Source: a virus. From it: 30,100 bases of DNA. The notes under the pieces are model-generated. The model saw nothing but the letters and a program-made list of their open reading frames with translations. It made no database searches and was not told the DNA's origin. Position numbers and translations under genes: made by a program. Every line of letters starts with the position of its first letter. Within the stretch, counting starts at the first letter, position 1. Positions 22,950-30,100 of this stretch are shown one piece after another. The stretch is taken from IMG/VR virus record IMGVR_UViG_3300033144_004193, positions 1 to 30,100 of that record; one strand, 5' to 3'.

Positions 22950-22965
22950 TTTATATTTTGTTCTA
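22950..22965 (-). promoter_or_regulatory. Late-type promoter element
   Basis: TAGAACAAAATATAAA on the minus strand, identical to the copies at 7160, 12334 and 15026, 23 bp before the ATG at 22927. It lies in the gap after the 66-aa gene. Confidence 0.65.
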
Positions 22966-22970
22966 TAAGT

Positions 22971-23171
22971 TTACTTAAACTTGACCCCACCACGCATATC
23001 AATTGTAACATCTGGCAAAGAAGCTACATCCTCAAGATAAACTCTTATTACATCCACAGTACATAATGGTTCCTCTTCTCGTTGAACATTTTGTGAAAGA
23101 GACGGTGCACCACCACCACCCTTAAAACAACAAGTTCGAAATAAACCATCAGTTGCAATTGCTACGCTCAT
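22971..23171 (-). CDS. Small unknown protein (66 aa)
   Basis: AAAAGGAGATTTAA precedes the ATG, which starts immediately after the stop of the previous gene. The peptide has a CC pair followed by FKGGGGAP (residues about 14-22) and a C-terminal strand-like part ending DMRGGVKF. No family is recognised. Good ribosome binding site and tight packing support a real gene. Confidence 0.6.
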   Translation of the reverse strand: MSVAIATDGLFRTCCFKGGGGAPSLSQNVQREEEPLCTVDVIRVYLEDVASLPDVTIDMRGGVKFK

Positions 23172-23690
23172 TTAAATCTCCTTTTGTTCCCAATAACTAA
23201 ATTGACCACATTCAGTTCCATCAGATTCAATTCTATATGTTTCTAATACATTACTATTTGTACCAACAGAAGCACTGTCAGTATAGGTTCTTACTCTGGC
23301 TGAAACTAAGTTTCCAGCCTCATCATAGATCGGTTGATCAATATAGATATTATGTTTTGCCAATCCCAACGTCTTTGATACTGAAATATAAATATCAGAT
23401 AGATCAGCATTATAAATATGTGGATCATCATTTTTACCCCAAGGGAAATAAACTGGATGGGTAAGATCTACATACCAAGTGCCTTGAGAATTAGGAGTAA
23501 AAGTATATTTATAATTGCCATTTCCAAGCTCCGTAAAAAATCCACTTACTAATGATGTTACATCTGTCCCAGCCGAATTATATACATAAACGGTAAATTC
23601 TGTACTATCAATTCCTGTTATCTTATTATTATCACAATCAACAACAGTAAAATGTTCATCTACAGTCTCGTTTACTACTCCTAAAAGCAT
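23172..23690 (-). CDS. Structural protein with Ig-like region (172 aa)
   Basis: The N-terminal 90 residues look like a beta-sandwich (VYVYNSAGTDVTSLVSGFFTEL, then GNYKYTFTPNSQGTWYVDL), as in Ig-like domains of tail or head decoration proteins. The C-terminal block (LGLAKHNIYIDQPIYDEAGN, LVSARVRTYTDSASVGT, then CGQFSYWEQ) is a pattern I have seen in several phage proteins of unknown role near tail fibre genes. AAAGGAG precedes the ATG. An 11-base piece of the late element (23720-23730) lies upstream but lacks the TAGAAC part. Confidence 0.7.
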   Translation of the reverse strand: MLLGVVNETVDEHFTVVDCDNNKITGIDSTEFTVYVYNSAGTDVTSLVSGFFTELGNGNYKYTFTPNSQGTWYVDLTHPVYFPWGKNDDPHIYNADLSDIYISVSKTLGLAKHNIYIDQPIYDEAGNLVSARVRTYTDSASVGTNSNVLETYRIESDGTECGQFSYWEQKEI

Positions 23691-23703
23691 TTTTTATTCT
23701 CCT

Positions 23704-24558
23704 TTAAGAATGAAAATCATTTATATTTTGGCCTGGTAATATTGCGGTATGACATCTATACATTTCCATTGAGGCATATCCTTTACTCACATTATCACTA
23801 TTGGGAGTAACAATTAGACCTCGTAAATACCATCCAATTGGTAATGCCTCTACCGCAGCACCTTCCGCATTTAACTCATCTCCCATTGGACAATCCCCAT
23901 ACGTTCTATGATTCATAACATAATTTTGATATATTACATTACCAGACGCTTGTGCATACATCTCTGTTCCTGATAATCCAAGAGCTGCAGCAGGGTAAGG
24001 TCCAGCAGGATTAGGATAAAAAGATCCATTTGGGACAACAACATCCATTCTCATATATTGTCCCCAAGGTGCATTAAAAAAATATATACTTCCATCTTTT
24101 AAATATACAGGACATCTGAATGTCAATAAAAGTTCTTTAGCTTTAAAACCGGAAGGAATATCATCTCCAGTATAGTCATTATCATCATTTGAAAAATCCC
24201 ATAAAAGAGAAACTCCGCCTCCAATAGATGTACTATCATCTCCAGACCCAGAAAAATATGTTGAAGTATTTAATGGTCTAGTATCAGCTCTAACTAGTGG
24301 TCTTCCATCTTCCATTGTAGGGGCATCAACATCATCTGATTCTCCAAGATGTGCAGCAACAATAGCATCCAAAATAGTTTCTTCAGCTGATGATATAGAA
24401 GTTTTAAACCATATTTCAACAGAGTCGCCATGCATATGAATAACATCAACTGCAATTGTTATACCAGTAGCTTGAATTTCATTTAAAAGAGTTGCTACTT
24501 GAGCTTTATGATTCGTAAAATCCGCAGCTAATGAATAGTTATATTGTGTTAATGCCAT
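23704..24558 (-). CDS. Unknown structural-type protein (284 aa)
   Basis: The N-terminal segment (QVATLLNEIQATGITIAVD) is helical, then a beta-rich body with aromatic-rich strands (VYLKDGSIYFFNAPWGQYMRM, MYAQASGNVIYQNYVMNH). It has no signal peptide or enzyme motif. TAGGAGAT precedes the ATG. Its place directly after the collagen-like fibre gene suggests a fibre-tip, fibre chaperone or head/tail decoration protein. Not recognised as a named family. Confidence 0.7.
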   Translation of the reverse strand: MALTQYNYSLAADFTNHKAQVATLLNEIQATGITIAVDVIHMHGDSVEIWFKTSISSAEETILDAIVAAHLGESDDVDAPTMEDGRPLVRADTRPLNTSTYFSGSGDDSTSIGGGVSLLWDFSNDDNDYTGDDIPSGFKAKELLLTFRCPVYLKDGSIYFFNAPWGQYMRMDVVVPNGSFYPNPAGPYPAAALGLSGTEMYAQASGNVIYQNYVMNHRTYGDCPMGDELNAEGAAVEALPIGWYLRGLIVTPNSDNVSKGYASMEMYRCHTAILPGQNINDFHS

Positions 24559-24575
24559 TTAAATATCTCCTATAA

Positions 24576-27332
24576 TTACATACTTCCTTGAGGTACTGAA
24601 CCTAATACCCAATACTCTATATGTGCGTTTCTAACATTACAACTTGGTGGCGACGGCTGTGGTACCACACGATATTGTAACTCAAATGTTTTTTCTTCAC
24701 CATTACCAACATTATAAGTGAAACCAGAAAATGTAAAAAAGTTCAAATTATTATTTGTTTGTTGCCTATTTAGTGCTATAACGTCATCTGCAGTTGTATC
24801 ATATAATCTAACCTCTACTGATTTATTATTGTTTCCAGAGTTGAACTCCATAGCAAAGCCAACTCTATAAACAGAAGTAGAATCAATAGGTGGAACAGTC
24901 AAACCTAGTTTGGTTTGGTATTCGATACTTGTTGTAGAGGATAGAGTATCATCTACAACATATTGAATTCCCAATAATTCCCAAATTCCTTGTGGATCCT
25001 CATCTGGAGAAGTACCTGATGTTCCTGAACTACCCGATGTCCCACTAGAGCCGGACGACCCATCAATTCCAGAAGTTCCTGATGATCCCGAACTACCAGA
25101 TGTACCACTACTTCCACTTGACCCAGATGATCCCGAACTACCAGATGAACCACTACTTCCACTTGACCCTGATGTACCACTTGTCCCATCTACCCCATCT
25201 ATTCCTGATGTTCCACTTGAACCAGATGATCCCGAACTACCAGATGAACCACTAGTTCCAGATGTACCAGGAGTTCCCGTATATGAAAAACATATAAAAC
25301 ATTCTTTACCATCAGTTAAATTATCATCATTATCTTGAAGAGTTACTTCATATTTTACATAACCAGTGGCCCCACCAACTTGGGTTATTGAGTCAATTTC
25401 AAATAATCCCCATTTAGTGGCATTCTTCTTTTCTTGAAGATAGATTTCATCGCCAACGTTACCCAAAAGGAGAAAGTTAATTACATTTGACCCAAATTCA
25501 TCAACAGCATCCACATAAATTTCGGTAACAGATGATATTGTAGTATTATTTGTTCTGAACTTACCATTCCCCGGATCTGCTTCTGTTGTATTATTATCAT
25601 ACTTCCACTCACTACAAGAAGCCCCAGCTCCATCAGCTCCAGATGTACCACTAGTTCCATCTGCTCCATCAAGACCTGAACTGCCAGATGTACCACTGGT
25701 TCCATCTACCCCATCAATTCCAGATGTACCGCTTGATCCAGATGTACCACTAGTACCATCTATTCCGCTTGTACCTGAACTACCACTTGAGCCTGATGAA
25801 CCACTGCTTCCGCTTGAACCAGATGAACCTGAACTTCCCGATGTTCCGCTTGACCCAGATGAACCACTGCTTCCGCTTGAACCTGATGAGCCAGAAGTCC
25901 CACTTGAGCCCGATGTTCCGCTAGTACCATCTATTCCATCAATTCCTGATGTTCCACTACTACCTGAACTTCCGCTTGAACCTGATGATCCTGAACTTCC
26001 GGATGTTCCACTAGAACCAGATGAACCCGAACTTCCTGATGTACCACTAGTACCATCTACTCCATCAATTCCCGATGTACCACTTGACCCCGAAGAACCT
26101 GAACTGCCTGATGTTCCACTACTTCCTGAGCTTCCAGATGTTCCACTTGAACCGCTAGTACCTGAACTACCCGATGATCCTGAACTTCCGCTTGAACCAG
26201 ATGTACCACTTGATCCTGATGTGCCACTAGTACCATCTACTCCATCAATTCCCGATGTACCACTTGACCCCGAAGAACCTGAACTTCCGGATGTTCCACT
26301 AGTCCCAGACGAACCACTAGTACCAGATGTTCCTGAAGCCCCTGAAAAAACTGGAGTCGTAAGATAAGATGTATGAGTTAAACCTTCATAATAAAAGCAT
26401 AGAGTCACAATAGCTCCACTAGTAGTTACTCCATAAATTTCAACTACTAATCTATCATTTAAACCAAATTCAAGAGGAACTACTTGACTTATACTCCATT
26501 GATGTAGAGTTGCAGTAACCGTATCTACTTCTAGGGATGTTGTTGAAATAAGCAATGTAGAAGTAGTATCTGAAACTTTATATAATTTTAATACAAAATT
26601 TGTAATGCCAGCAGTAGGTGTTACATCTCCATAAGTATAAAAAGTCCATGTTCCAGGGCTTACTATTTTTCCAGCAAAACATCCACAATCTGTTGTCCAT
26701 CTATCAAATAAAACTTCACCATCTCCACTATCAAAAGCTCTACATAAAATATTTTCTGGATCGTCTGCTGGAATTGGATCCAATAATAAATATGATGTAG
26801 TATCACTAGGATTCTCCTCATGATAATAAAAAATCCCTCCAGTTGGTGATTGACCGCTTGTTCCTGAACTGCCTGATGAACCGCTTGAACCCGAACTACC
26901 ACTGGTCCCAGATGTGCCTGTCCCAGGTGGAAGAGCAGAAGCAGGAATATGATCTGTATTAATCCAAACATCATTAGTTGAATCATAAAGAAAGACTTGT
27001 CCTTGTGTTGGATCATTAGTATCAAAGTATGTTCGATCATTTCCAACACTTCTTGCATACTGTAAATGAGTATCTCCTGCATCTAACTCTCCAAGATCGT
27101 TATGGACAACAGCTTCTTCAGTTTTAGTGATTACAGATCCATCTTCATCTTTAACTGTAATCCATCCGCTATCAATGGCATTCTGAACAGAAGTAGAAGA
27201 TCTAATTTCTTCTGCTTTAAACTCATCTATTAAATCTAAATCAACTGTTGGATGCTCAATTATTCTATAACCAAGATCATAAAATATAACTGAAGTAGCA
27301 TCTCCAGTTGTAGTAATTATAAATGATGCCAT
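24576..27332 (-). CDS. Collagen-like (Gly-X-Y) tail fibre protein (918 aa)
   Basis: The N-terminal 150 residues contain HNDLGELDAGDTHLQYAR, a pattern typical of phage fibre attachment regions. A Gly-X-Y segment, a head domain (FYYHEENPSDTTSYLLLDPI onward, ending TTPVFSGASG), a long Gly-X-Y run of GTS, GSS, GID and GVD triplets, a globular insert (CSEWKYDNNTTEADPGN to CFICFSYTG), another run and a C-terminal globular domain (about residues 800-918) follow. The triplets lack proline, unlike animal collagen, but should form trimeric rods. AGGAG lies upstream; the ATG overlaps the previous stop (TAATG). It is probably a trimeric receptor-binding fibre. Confidence 0.85.
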   Translation of the reverse strand: MASFIITTTGDATSVIFYDLGYRIIEHPTVDLDLIDEFKAEEIRSSTSVQNAIDSGWITVKDEDGSVITKTEEAVVHNDLGELDAGDTHLQYARSVGNDRTYFDTNDPTQGQVFLYDSTNDVWINTDHIPASALPPGTGTSGTSGSSGSSGSSGSSGTSGQSPTGGIFYYHEENPSDTTSYLLLDPIPADDPENILCRAFDSGDGEVLFDRWTTDCGCFAGKIVSPGTWTFYTYGDVTPTAGITNFVLKLYKVSDTTSTLLISTTSLEVDTVTATLHQWSISQVVPLEFGLNDRLVVEIYGVTTSGAIVTLCFYYEGLTHTSYLTTPVFSGASGTSGTSGSSGTSGTSGSSGSSGSSGTSGIDGVDGTSGTSGSSGTSGSSGSSGSSGSSGTSGSSGTSGSSGSSGTSGSSGSSGSSGTSGIDGVDGTSGTSGSSGSSGSSGTSGSSGSSGSSGSSGSSGTSGIDGIDGTSGTSGSSGTSGSSGSSGSSGSSGSSGTSGSSGSSGSSGSSGSSGSSGSSGTSGIDGTSGTSGSSGTSGIDGVDGTSGTSGSSGLDGADGTSGTSGADGAGASCSEWKYDNNTTEADPGNGKFRTNNTTISSVTEIYVDAVDEFGSNVINFLLLGNVGDEIYLQEKKNATKWGLFEIDSITQVGGATGYVKYEVTLQDNDDNLTDGKECFICFSYTGTPGTSGTSGSSGSSGSSGSSGTSGIDGVDGTSGTSGSSGSSGSSGSSGSSGSSGSSGTSGSSGSSGTSGIDGSSGSSGTSGSSGTSGTSPDEDPQGIWELLGIQYVVDDTLSSTTSIEYQTKLGLTVPPIDSTSVYRVGFAMEFNSGNNNKSVEVRLYDTTADDVIALNRQQTNNNLNFFTFSGFTYNVGNGEEKTFELQYRVVPQPSPPSCNVRNAHIEYWVLGSVPQGSM
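25618..26340 (-). repeat. Gly-X-Y coding repeat block in the first fibre gene
   Basis: Degenerate 9-bp units encode GTS, GSS, GID and GVD triplets. One 62-bp stretch (26044-26105) recurs exactly at 26224-26285, 180 bp away. Shorter runs of the same type lie at about 25008-25272 and 26842-26930. Confidence 0.85.
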
Positions 27333-30100
27333 TATATTCTTCTCCTAAAGAAGACCTCAACTAATGGACGTCTTATAGCAGTTCCGCTCATGAAAATTTG
27401 AACTCTATCTTCCTTATTAAAATCTGTATTTTTAGTATAATCGGAATTCACTCTAGATGCTGTCATGGTTAGTGAGTCGAGAATCGTTACCTCATCATTC
27501 TTACGAATTTCAGCAGTCCAGGTTTGAGGATCTTCTCCTGAAATTGATATTCCAACTAGGGTGGCATCAAATAGTAACGGATAACCATTTAAATTTATTG
27601 GCGAACCATCATATGTATATAGATACATATCTATTACATTGTTAGAATCCCTGCCTGCTCCAAAATTAACCATTGCAACAGATAAAGTTTTTCCTCTAGT
27701 TGTATCAAAATAAACAACTTCATTTGCAGTGGTGTCATAATACACTCCACTATCTTCTCCAGATGTACCAGATGAACCACTAGATCCACTTGAACCAGAT
27801 CCATCTTGACCCGATGTTCCGCTTGTTCCATCTATACCATCTTGACCCGATGTTCCGCTTGTACCAGATATTCCCGATGTTCCATCTATACCATCTTGAC
27901 CTGATGTTCCACTTGTACCAGATATTCCTGATGTTCCGCTTGTTCCATCTATCCCATCTAATCCTGATGTACCACTAGATCCCGAACTACCTGAGGTACC
28001 ACTTAAACCGGATGTACCGCTAGTACCATCAACTCCGTCTATTCCTGATGTACCACTTGAACCAGAGCTGCCGCTACTACCATTACTTCCTGATGTACCG
28101 CTCGTACCATCTAACCCATCTATTCCACTAGTTCCACTTGATCCGGATGATCCATCTATGCCAGATGTTCCACTAGTTCCATCAACTCCATCAATACCAG
28201 AAGTGCCTGAACTTCCACTAGAACCAGAAGTCCCTGATGTACCATCAATCCCTGATGTACCACTAGTTCCATCAACTCCTGATGTACCACTTGATCCAGA
28301 TGTACCCGAAATACCACTAGAACCAGAAGTCCCATCAATCCCGTCTATTCCTGATGTACCTGAACTTCCAGACGAGCCATCAATTCCTGATGTACCACTT
28401 GAACCTGATGATCCCGAACTTCCGCTTGTTCCAGATGTTCCATCAATACCACTAGATCCCGATGTTCCATCTAATCCATCAATACCCGATGTACCTGAAC
28501 TTCCAGACGAGCCATCAACTCCAGATGTTCCACTAGTTCCATCTGCTCCATCAACTCCAGATGTACCGCTTGATCCAGATGATCCATCAACTCCAGATGT
28601 ACCACTGGTTCCATCAATACCCGATGTACCTGAACTTCCAGAAGATCCGTCTATTCCTGACGTTCCACTAGTACCGTCTGCTCCATCAATACCCGATGTA
28701 CCTGAACTTCCAGAAGATCCGTCTATTCCTGACGTTCCACTAGTACCGTCTGCTCCATCAATACCCGAAGTCCCACTAGTTCCATCTGCTCCATCAACTC
28801 CAGATGTACCACTTGACCCAGAAGATCCGTCTATTCCTGACGTTCCACTCGTACCATCTATTCCATCAACTCCAGATGTACCGCTTGAACCTGAACTTCC
28901 ACTACTTCCAGATGTACCATCTATTCCATCAACTCCAGATGTACCGCTTGAACCTGAACTTCCACTGGTTCCATCTAATCCATCAATACCAGAAGTACCA
29001 CTTGTTCCATCTAATCCATCAATACCAGAAGTCCCACTTGAACCACTAGTACCTGAACTACCAGATGTTCCACTCGTACCATCAATCCCGTCTATTCCTG
29101 ACGTTCCACTTGAACCACTAGTACCTGAACTACCAGAAGATCCGTCAATTCCCGAAGTTCCTGATGTACCGTCTACTCCATTAATACCTGAACTTCCACT
29201 CGTACCATCAATCCCGTCTATTCCAGATGTTCCTGAACTTCCTGATGATCCGCTTGAACCTGAACTACCAGAAGTTCCTGATGTACCATCTACTCCGTCT
29301 ATTCCAGATGTTCCTGAACTTCCAGACGAACCATCAACTCCAGATGTTCCACTAGTACCATCAACACCATCAATTCCTGATGTACCACTTGATCCTGATG
29401 AACCACTGGATCCCGAACTACCAGACGATCCTGATGTTCCGCTTGTCCCATCAATTCCATCAATACCTGATGTACCTGAACTACCTGACGAACCACTTGA
29501 ACCATCAATACCTGATGTACCTGAACTACCGCTTGAACCACTAGATCCTGAACTTCCTGATGTTCCACTTGTCCCAGAAGCACCAGAAAATATCGGAGTC
29601 GTAAAAAAGGATGAATGAGGTGCTCCTTCAAAATAGAAGCAAGTTGTTACATTCGCTCCAGATGTGGTAATTCCATAAACTTCAACTAAGATTCTATCAT
29701 TAGCATTAAAAAATATTGATTGAGCCGTAGCATAAGACCATGTTAATTCAGTTACAGTTGTTTCATTTACTTCTGGAGATGTTGTTTCAAAAAGAAATTC
29801 TGAAGTGGAATCATTATACTTGAAAACTTTTAATACAAAATTTGTCACACCTAAAGTTGGTGTAACATCGGCATATGTATGAAATGTCCATGAACCGGGG
29901 CTAATTATTGTTTCCCCTGGTTCCCCAACATTTGTCATCCATCTATCATATAAAACTTCACCATCACCATTATCAAAAGTTCTACATAGAATATTTTCTG
30001 GATCATCAGCTGGAATTGGGGTTAGTAATAAAAATGACGTATTATCATTAAACTCTTCATGATAATAATATACTGCTCCTCTAGGAGTCTCACCACTGGT
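27332..30100 (-). CDS. Collagen-like (Gly-X-Y) tail fibre protein, cut at the right edge
   Basis: The frame stays open from the stop at 27332 to the last base (922 codons visible). An internal ATG at 29938 is not the start, because the upstream codons continue the head domain: YYYHEEFNDNTSFLLLTPI and NILCRTFDNGDGEVLYDRW, matching the same domain in the neighbouring fibre. Then follows a very long Gly-X-Y region of GTS, GSS, GID and GVD triplets (about 600 residues), and a C-terminal globular domain ending VQIFMSGTAIRRPLVEVFFRR. The shared head domain shows that the two fibre genes arose by duplication. The true N-terminus is beyond the window. Confidence 0.85.
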   Translation of the reverse strand, partial: TSGETPRGAVYYYHEEFNDNTSFLLLTPIPADDPENILCRTFDNGDGEVLYDRWMTNVGEPGETIISPGSWTFHTYADVTPTLGVTNFVLKVFKYNDSTSEFLFETTSPEVNETTVTELTWSYATAQSIFFNANDRILVEVYGITTSGANVTTCFYFEGAPHSSFFTTPIFSGASGTSGTSGSSGSSGSSGSSGTSGIDGSSGSSGSSGTSGIDGIDGTSGTSGSSGSSGSSGSSGSSGTSGIDGVDGTSGTSGVDGSSGSSGTSGIDGVDGTSGTSGSSGSSGSSGSSGTSGIDGIDGTSGSSGINGVDGTSGTSGIDGSSGSSGTSGSSGTSGIDGIDGTSGTSGSSGTSGSSGTSGIDGLDGTSGTSGIDGLDGTSGSSGSSGTSGVDGIDGTSGSSGSSGSSGTSGVDGIDGTSGTSGIDGSSGSSGTSGVDGADGTSGTSGIDGADGTSGTSGIDGSSGSSGTSGIDGADGTSGTSGIDGSSGSSGTSGIDGTSGTSGVDGSSGSSGTSGVDGADGTSGTSGVDGSSGSSGTSGIDGLDGTSGSSGIDGTSGTSGSSGSSGSSGTSGIDGSSGSSGTSGIDGIDGTSGSSGISGTSGSSGTSGVDGTSGTSGIDGTSGTSGSSGSSGTSGIDGVDGTSGTSGIDGSSGSSGTSGIDGLDGTSGTSGSNGSSGSSGSSGTSGIDGVDGTSGTSGLSGTSGSSGSSGTSGLDGIDGTSGTSGISGTSGTSGQDGIDGTSGISGTSGTSGQDGIDGTSGTSGQDGSGSSGSSGSSGTSGEDSGVYYDTTANEVVYFDTTRGKTLSVAMVNFGAGRDSNNVIDMYLYTYDGSPINLNGYPLLFDATLVGISISGEDPQTWTAEIRKNDEVTILDSLTMTASRVNSDYTKNTDFNKEDRVQIFMSGTAIRRPLVEVFFRRRI
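27756..29585 (-). repeat. Long Gly-X-Y coding repeat block in the second fibre gene
   Basis: About 1.8 kb of degenerate 9-bp units encoding Gly-X-Y triplets, mainly GTS, GSS, GID, GVD and GAD. Synonymous codons vary between units, so most of the array is old, with some recent exact duplications inside it. Confidence 0.9.
28610..28768 (-). repeat. Recent exact 72-bp tandem duplication
   Basis: The 72-bp unit at 28611-28682 is repeated without a change at 28683-28754, and the match runs on into 28755-28768. It encodes eight Gly-X-Y triplets (24 residues). Identity at synonymous sites shows a recent length change by recombination or slippage. Confidence 0.85.

Noticed and set aside
22928-23011. 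Upstream extension of the 240-aa protein to an earlier start
   Set aside because: The extension overlaps the promoter element and the 66-aa gene, and has no ribosome binding site; the ATG at 22927 has GAGGAAAAG.
23720-23730. Partial late promoter element (11 of 16 bases) inside the end of the 284-aa gene
   Set aside because: The TAGAAC half is missing and the sequence is coding. It could be a weak promoter for the 172-aa gene but was not listed as a feature.
27756-29585. Possible CRISPR or satellite array in the repeat-rich region
   Set aside because: The repeats are short, degenerate, keep a reading frame and encode Gly-X-Y triplets; there are no unique spacers of constant length.
28158-29618. 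486-codon plus-strand open frame encoding a proline-rich repeat (PDVPLVPS and variants)
   Set aside because: It is the exact antisense of the Gly-X-Y repeat; absence of stops follows from the repeat's base composition. No ribosome binding site, and it ends where the repeat ends.
29935-29938. ATG at 29938 as start of the second fibre gene
   Set aside because: The frame continues upstream to the window edge with residues matching the head domain of the other fibre, so the ATG is internal.

Overview
The window is part of the virion-morphogenesis region of a tailed phage with a contractile tail (T4-superfamily-like myovirus). The call rests on recognisable tail sheath, tail tube, gp25-type and gp6/J-type baseplate proteins, a gp26-like baseplate/chaperone gene and two very large Gly-X-Y (collagen-like) fibre proteins. 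The DNA is AT-rich, genes are tightly packed with overlapping stop/start codons, and a T4-late-like promoter element recurs upstream of minus-strand genes. A single-chain spanin with a lipobox beside an M15 endopeptidase points to a Gram-negative host. The host itself cannot be named.

Layout from left to right. 1-126 is the end of a plus-strand gene that meets the minus-strand block tail to tail. 123-7139 (minus) is a baseplate/tail operon: unknown 371-aa protein, gp6/J-like wedge, unknown 216-aa protein, gp25-like wedge, a gp26-like protein with a probable +1 frameshift extension, tail tube, and a HAD phosphatase at the promoter-proximal end. 7201-9520 (plus) is an inserted four-gene cassette: radical SAM/SPASM-like enzyme, FmdB-like zinc ribbon, a protein with an N-terminal TNSSSSSF tract, and an unknown protein, closed by a strong terminator. 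9529-13260 (minus) holds tail sheath, a virion-type protein and a zinc-ribbon-tailed protein. 13352-14076 (plus) is a second small cassette: zinc-ribbon protein, membrane protein, and a GC-rich structured RNA candidate running into a bidirectional terminator. 14080-14997 (minus) is an HTH-metallophosphoesterase. 15140-18307 (minus) encodes two tail/baseplate-type proteins and an HD-domain hydrolase. 18321-19609 encodes two tandem paralogous membrane proteins. 19680-22072 is a lysis/membrane cluster: mini MscS-like protein, anchored coiled coil, M15 endolysin, u-spanin, membrane coiled coil and holin candidate. 22205-24558 encodes structural-type proteins. 24576 to the right edge holds two paralogous collagen-like fibre genes, the second cut by the window.

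The minus-strand genes build the tail and lyse the cell. The plus-strand cassettes sit between them in the opposite orientation with their own promoter-like motif and terminators, as accessory (moron-like) insertions do. The most interesting unexplained system is the radical SAM / zinc ribbon / TNSSSSSF cassette. Next are the +1 frameshift in the chaperone gene, the paralogous membrane-protein pair and the mini MscS-like protein near the lysis genes. All function calls come from reading the sequence and recalling families; no database search was run.
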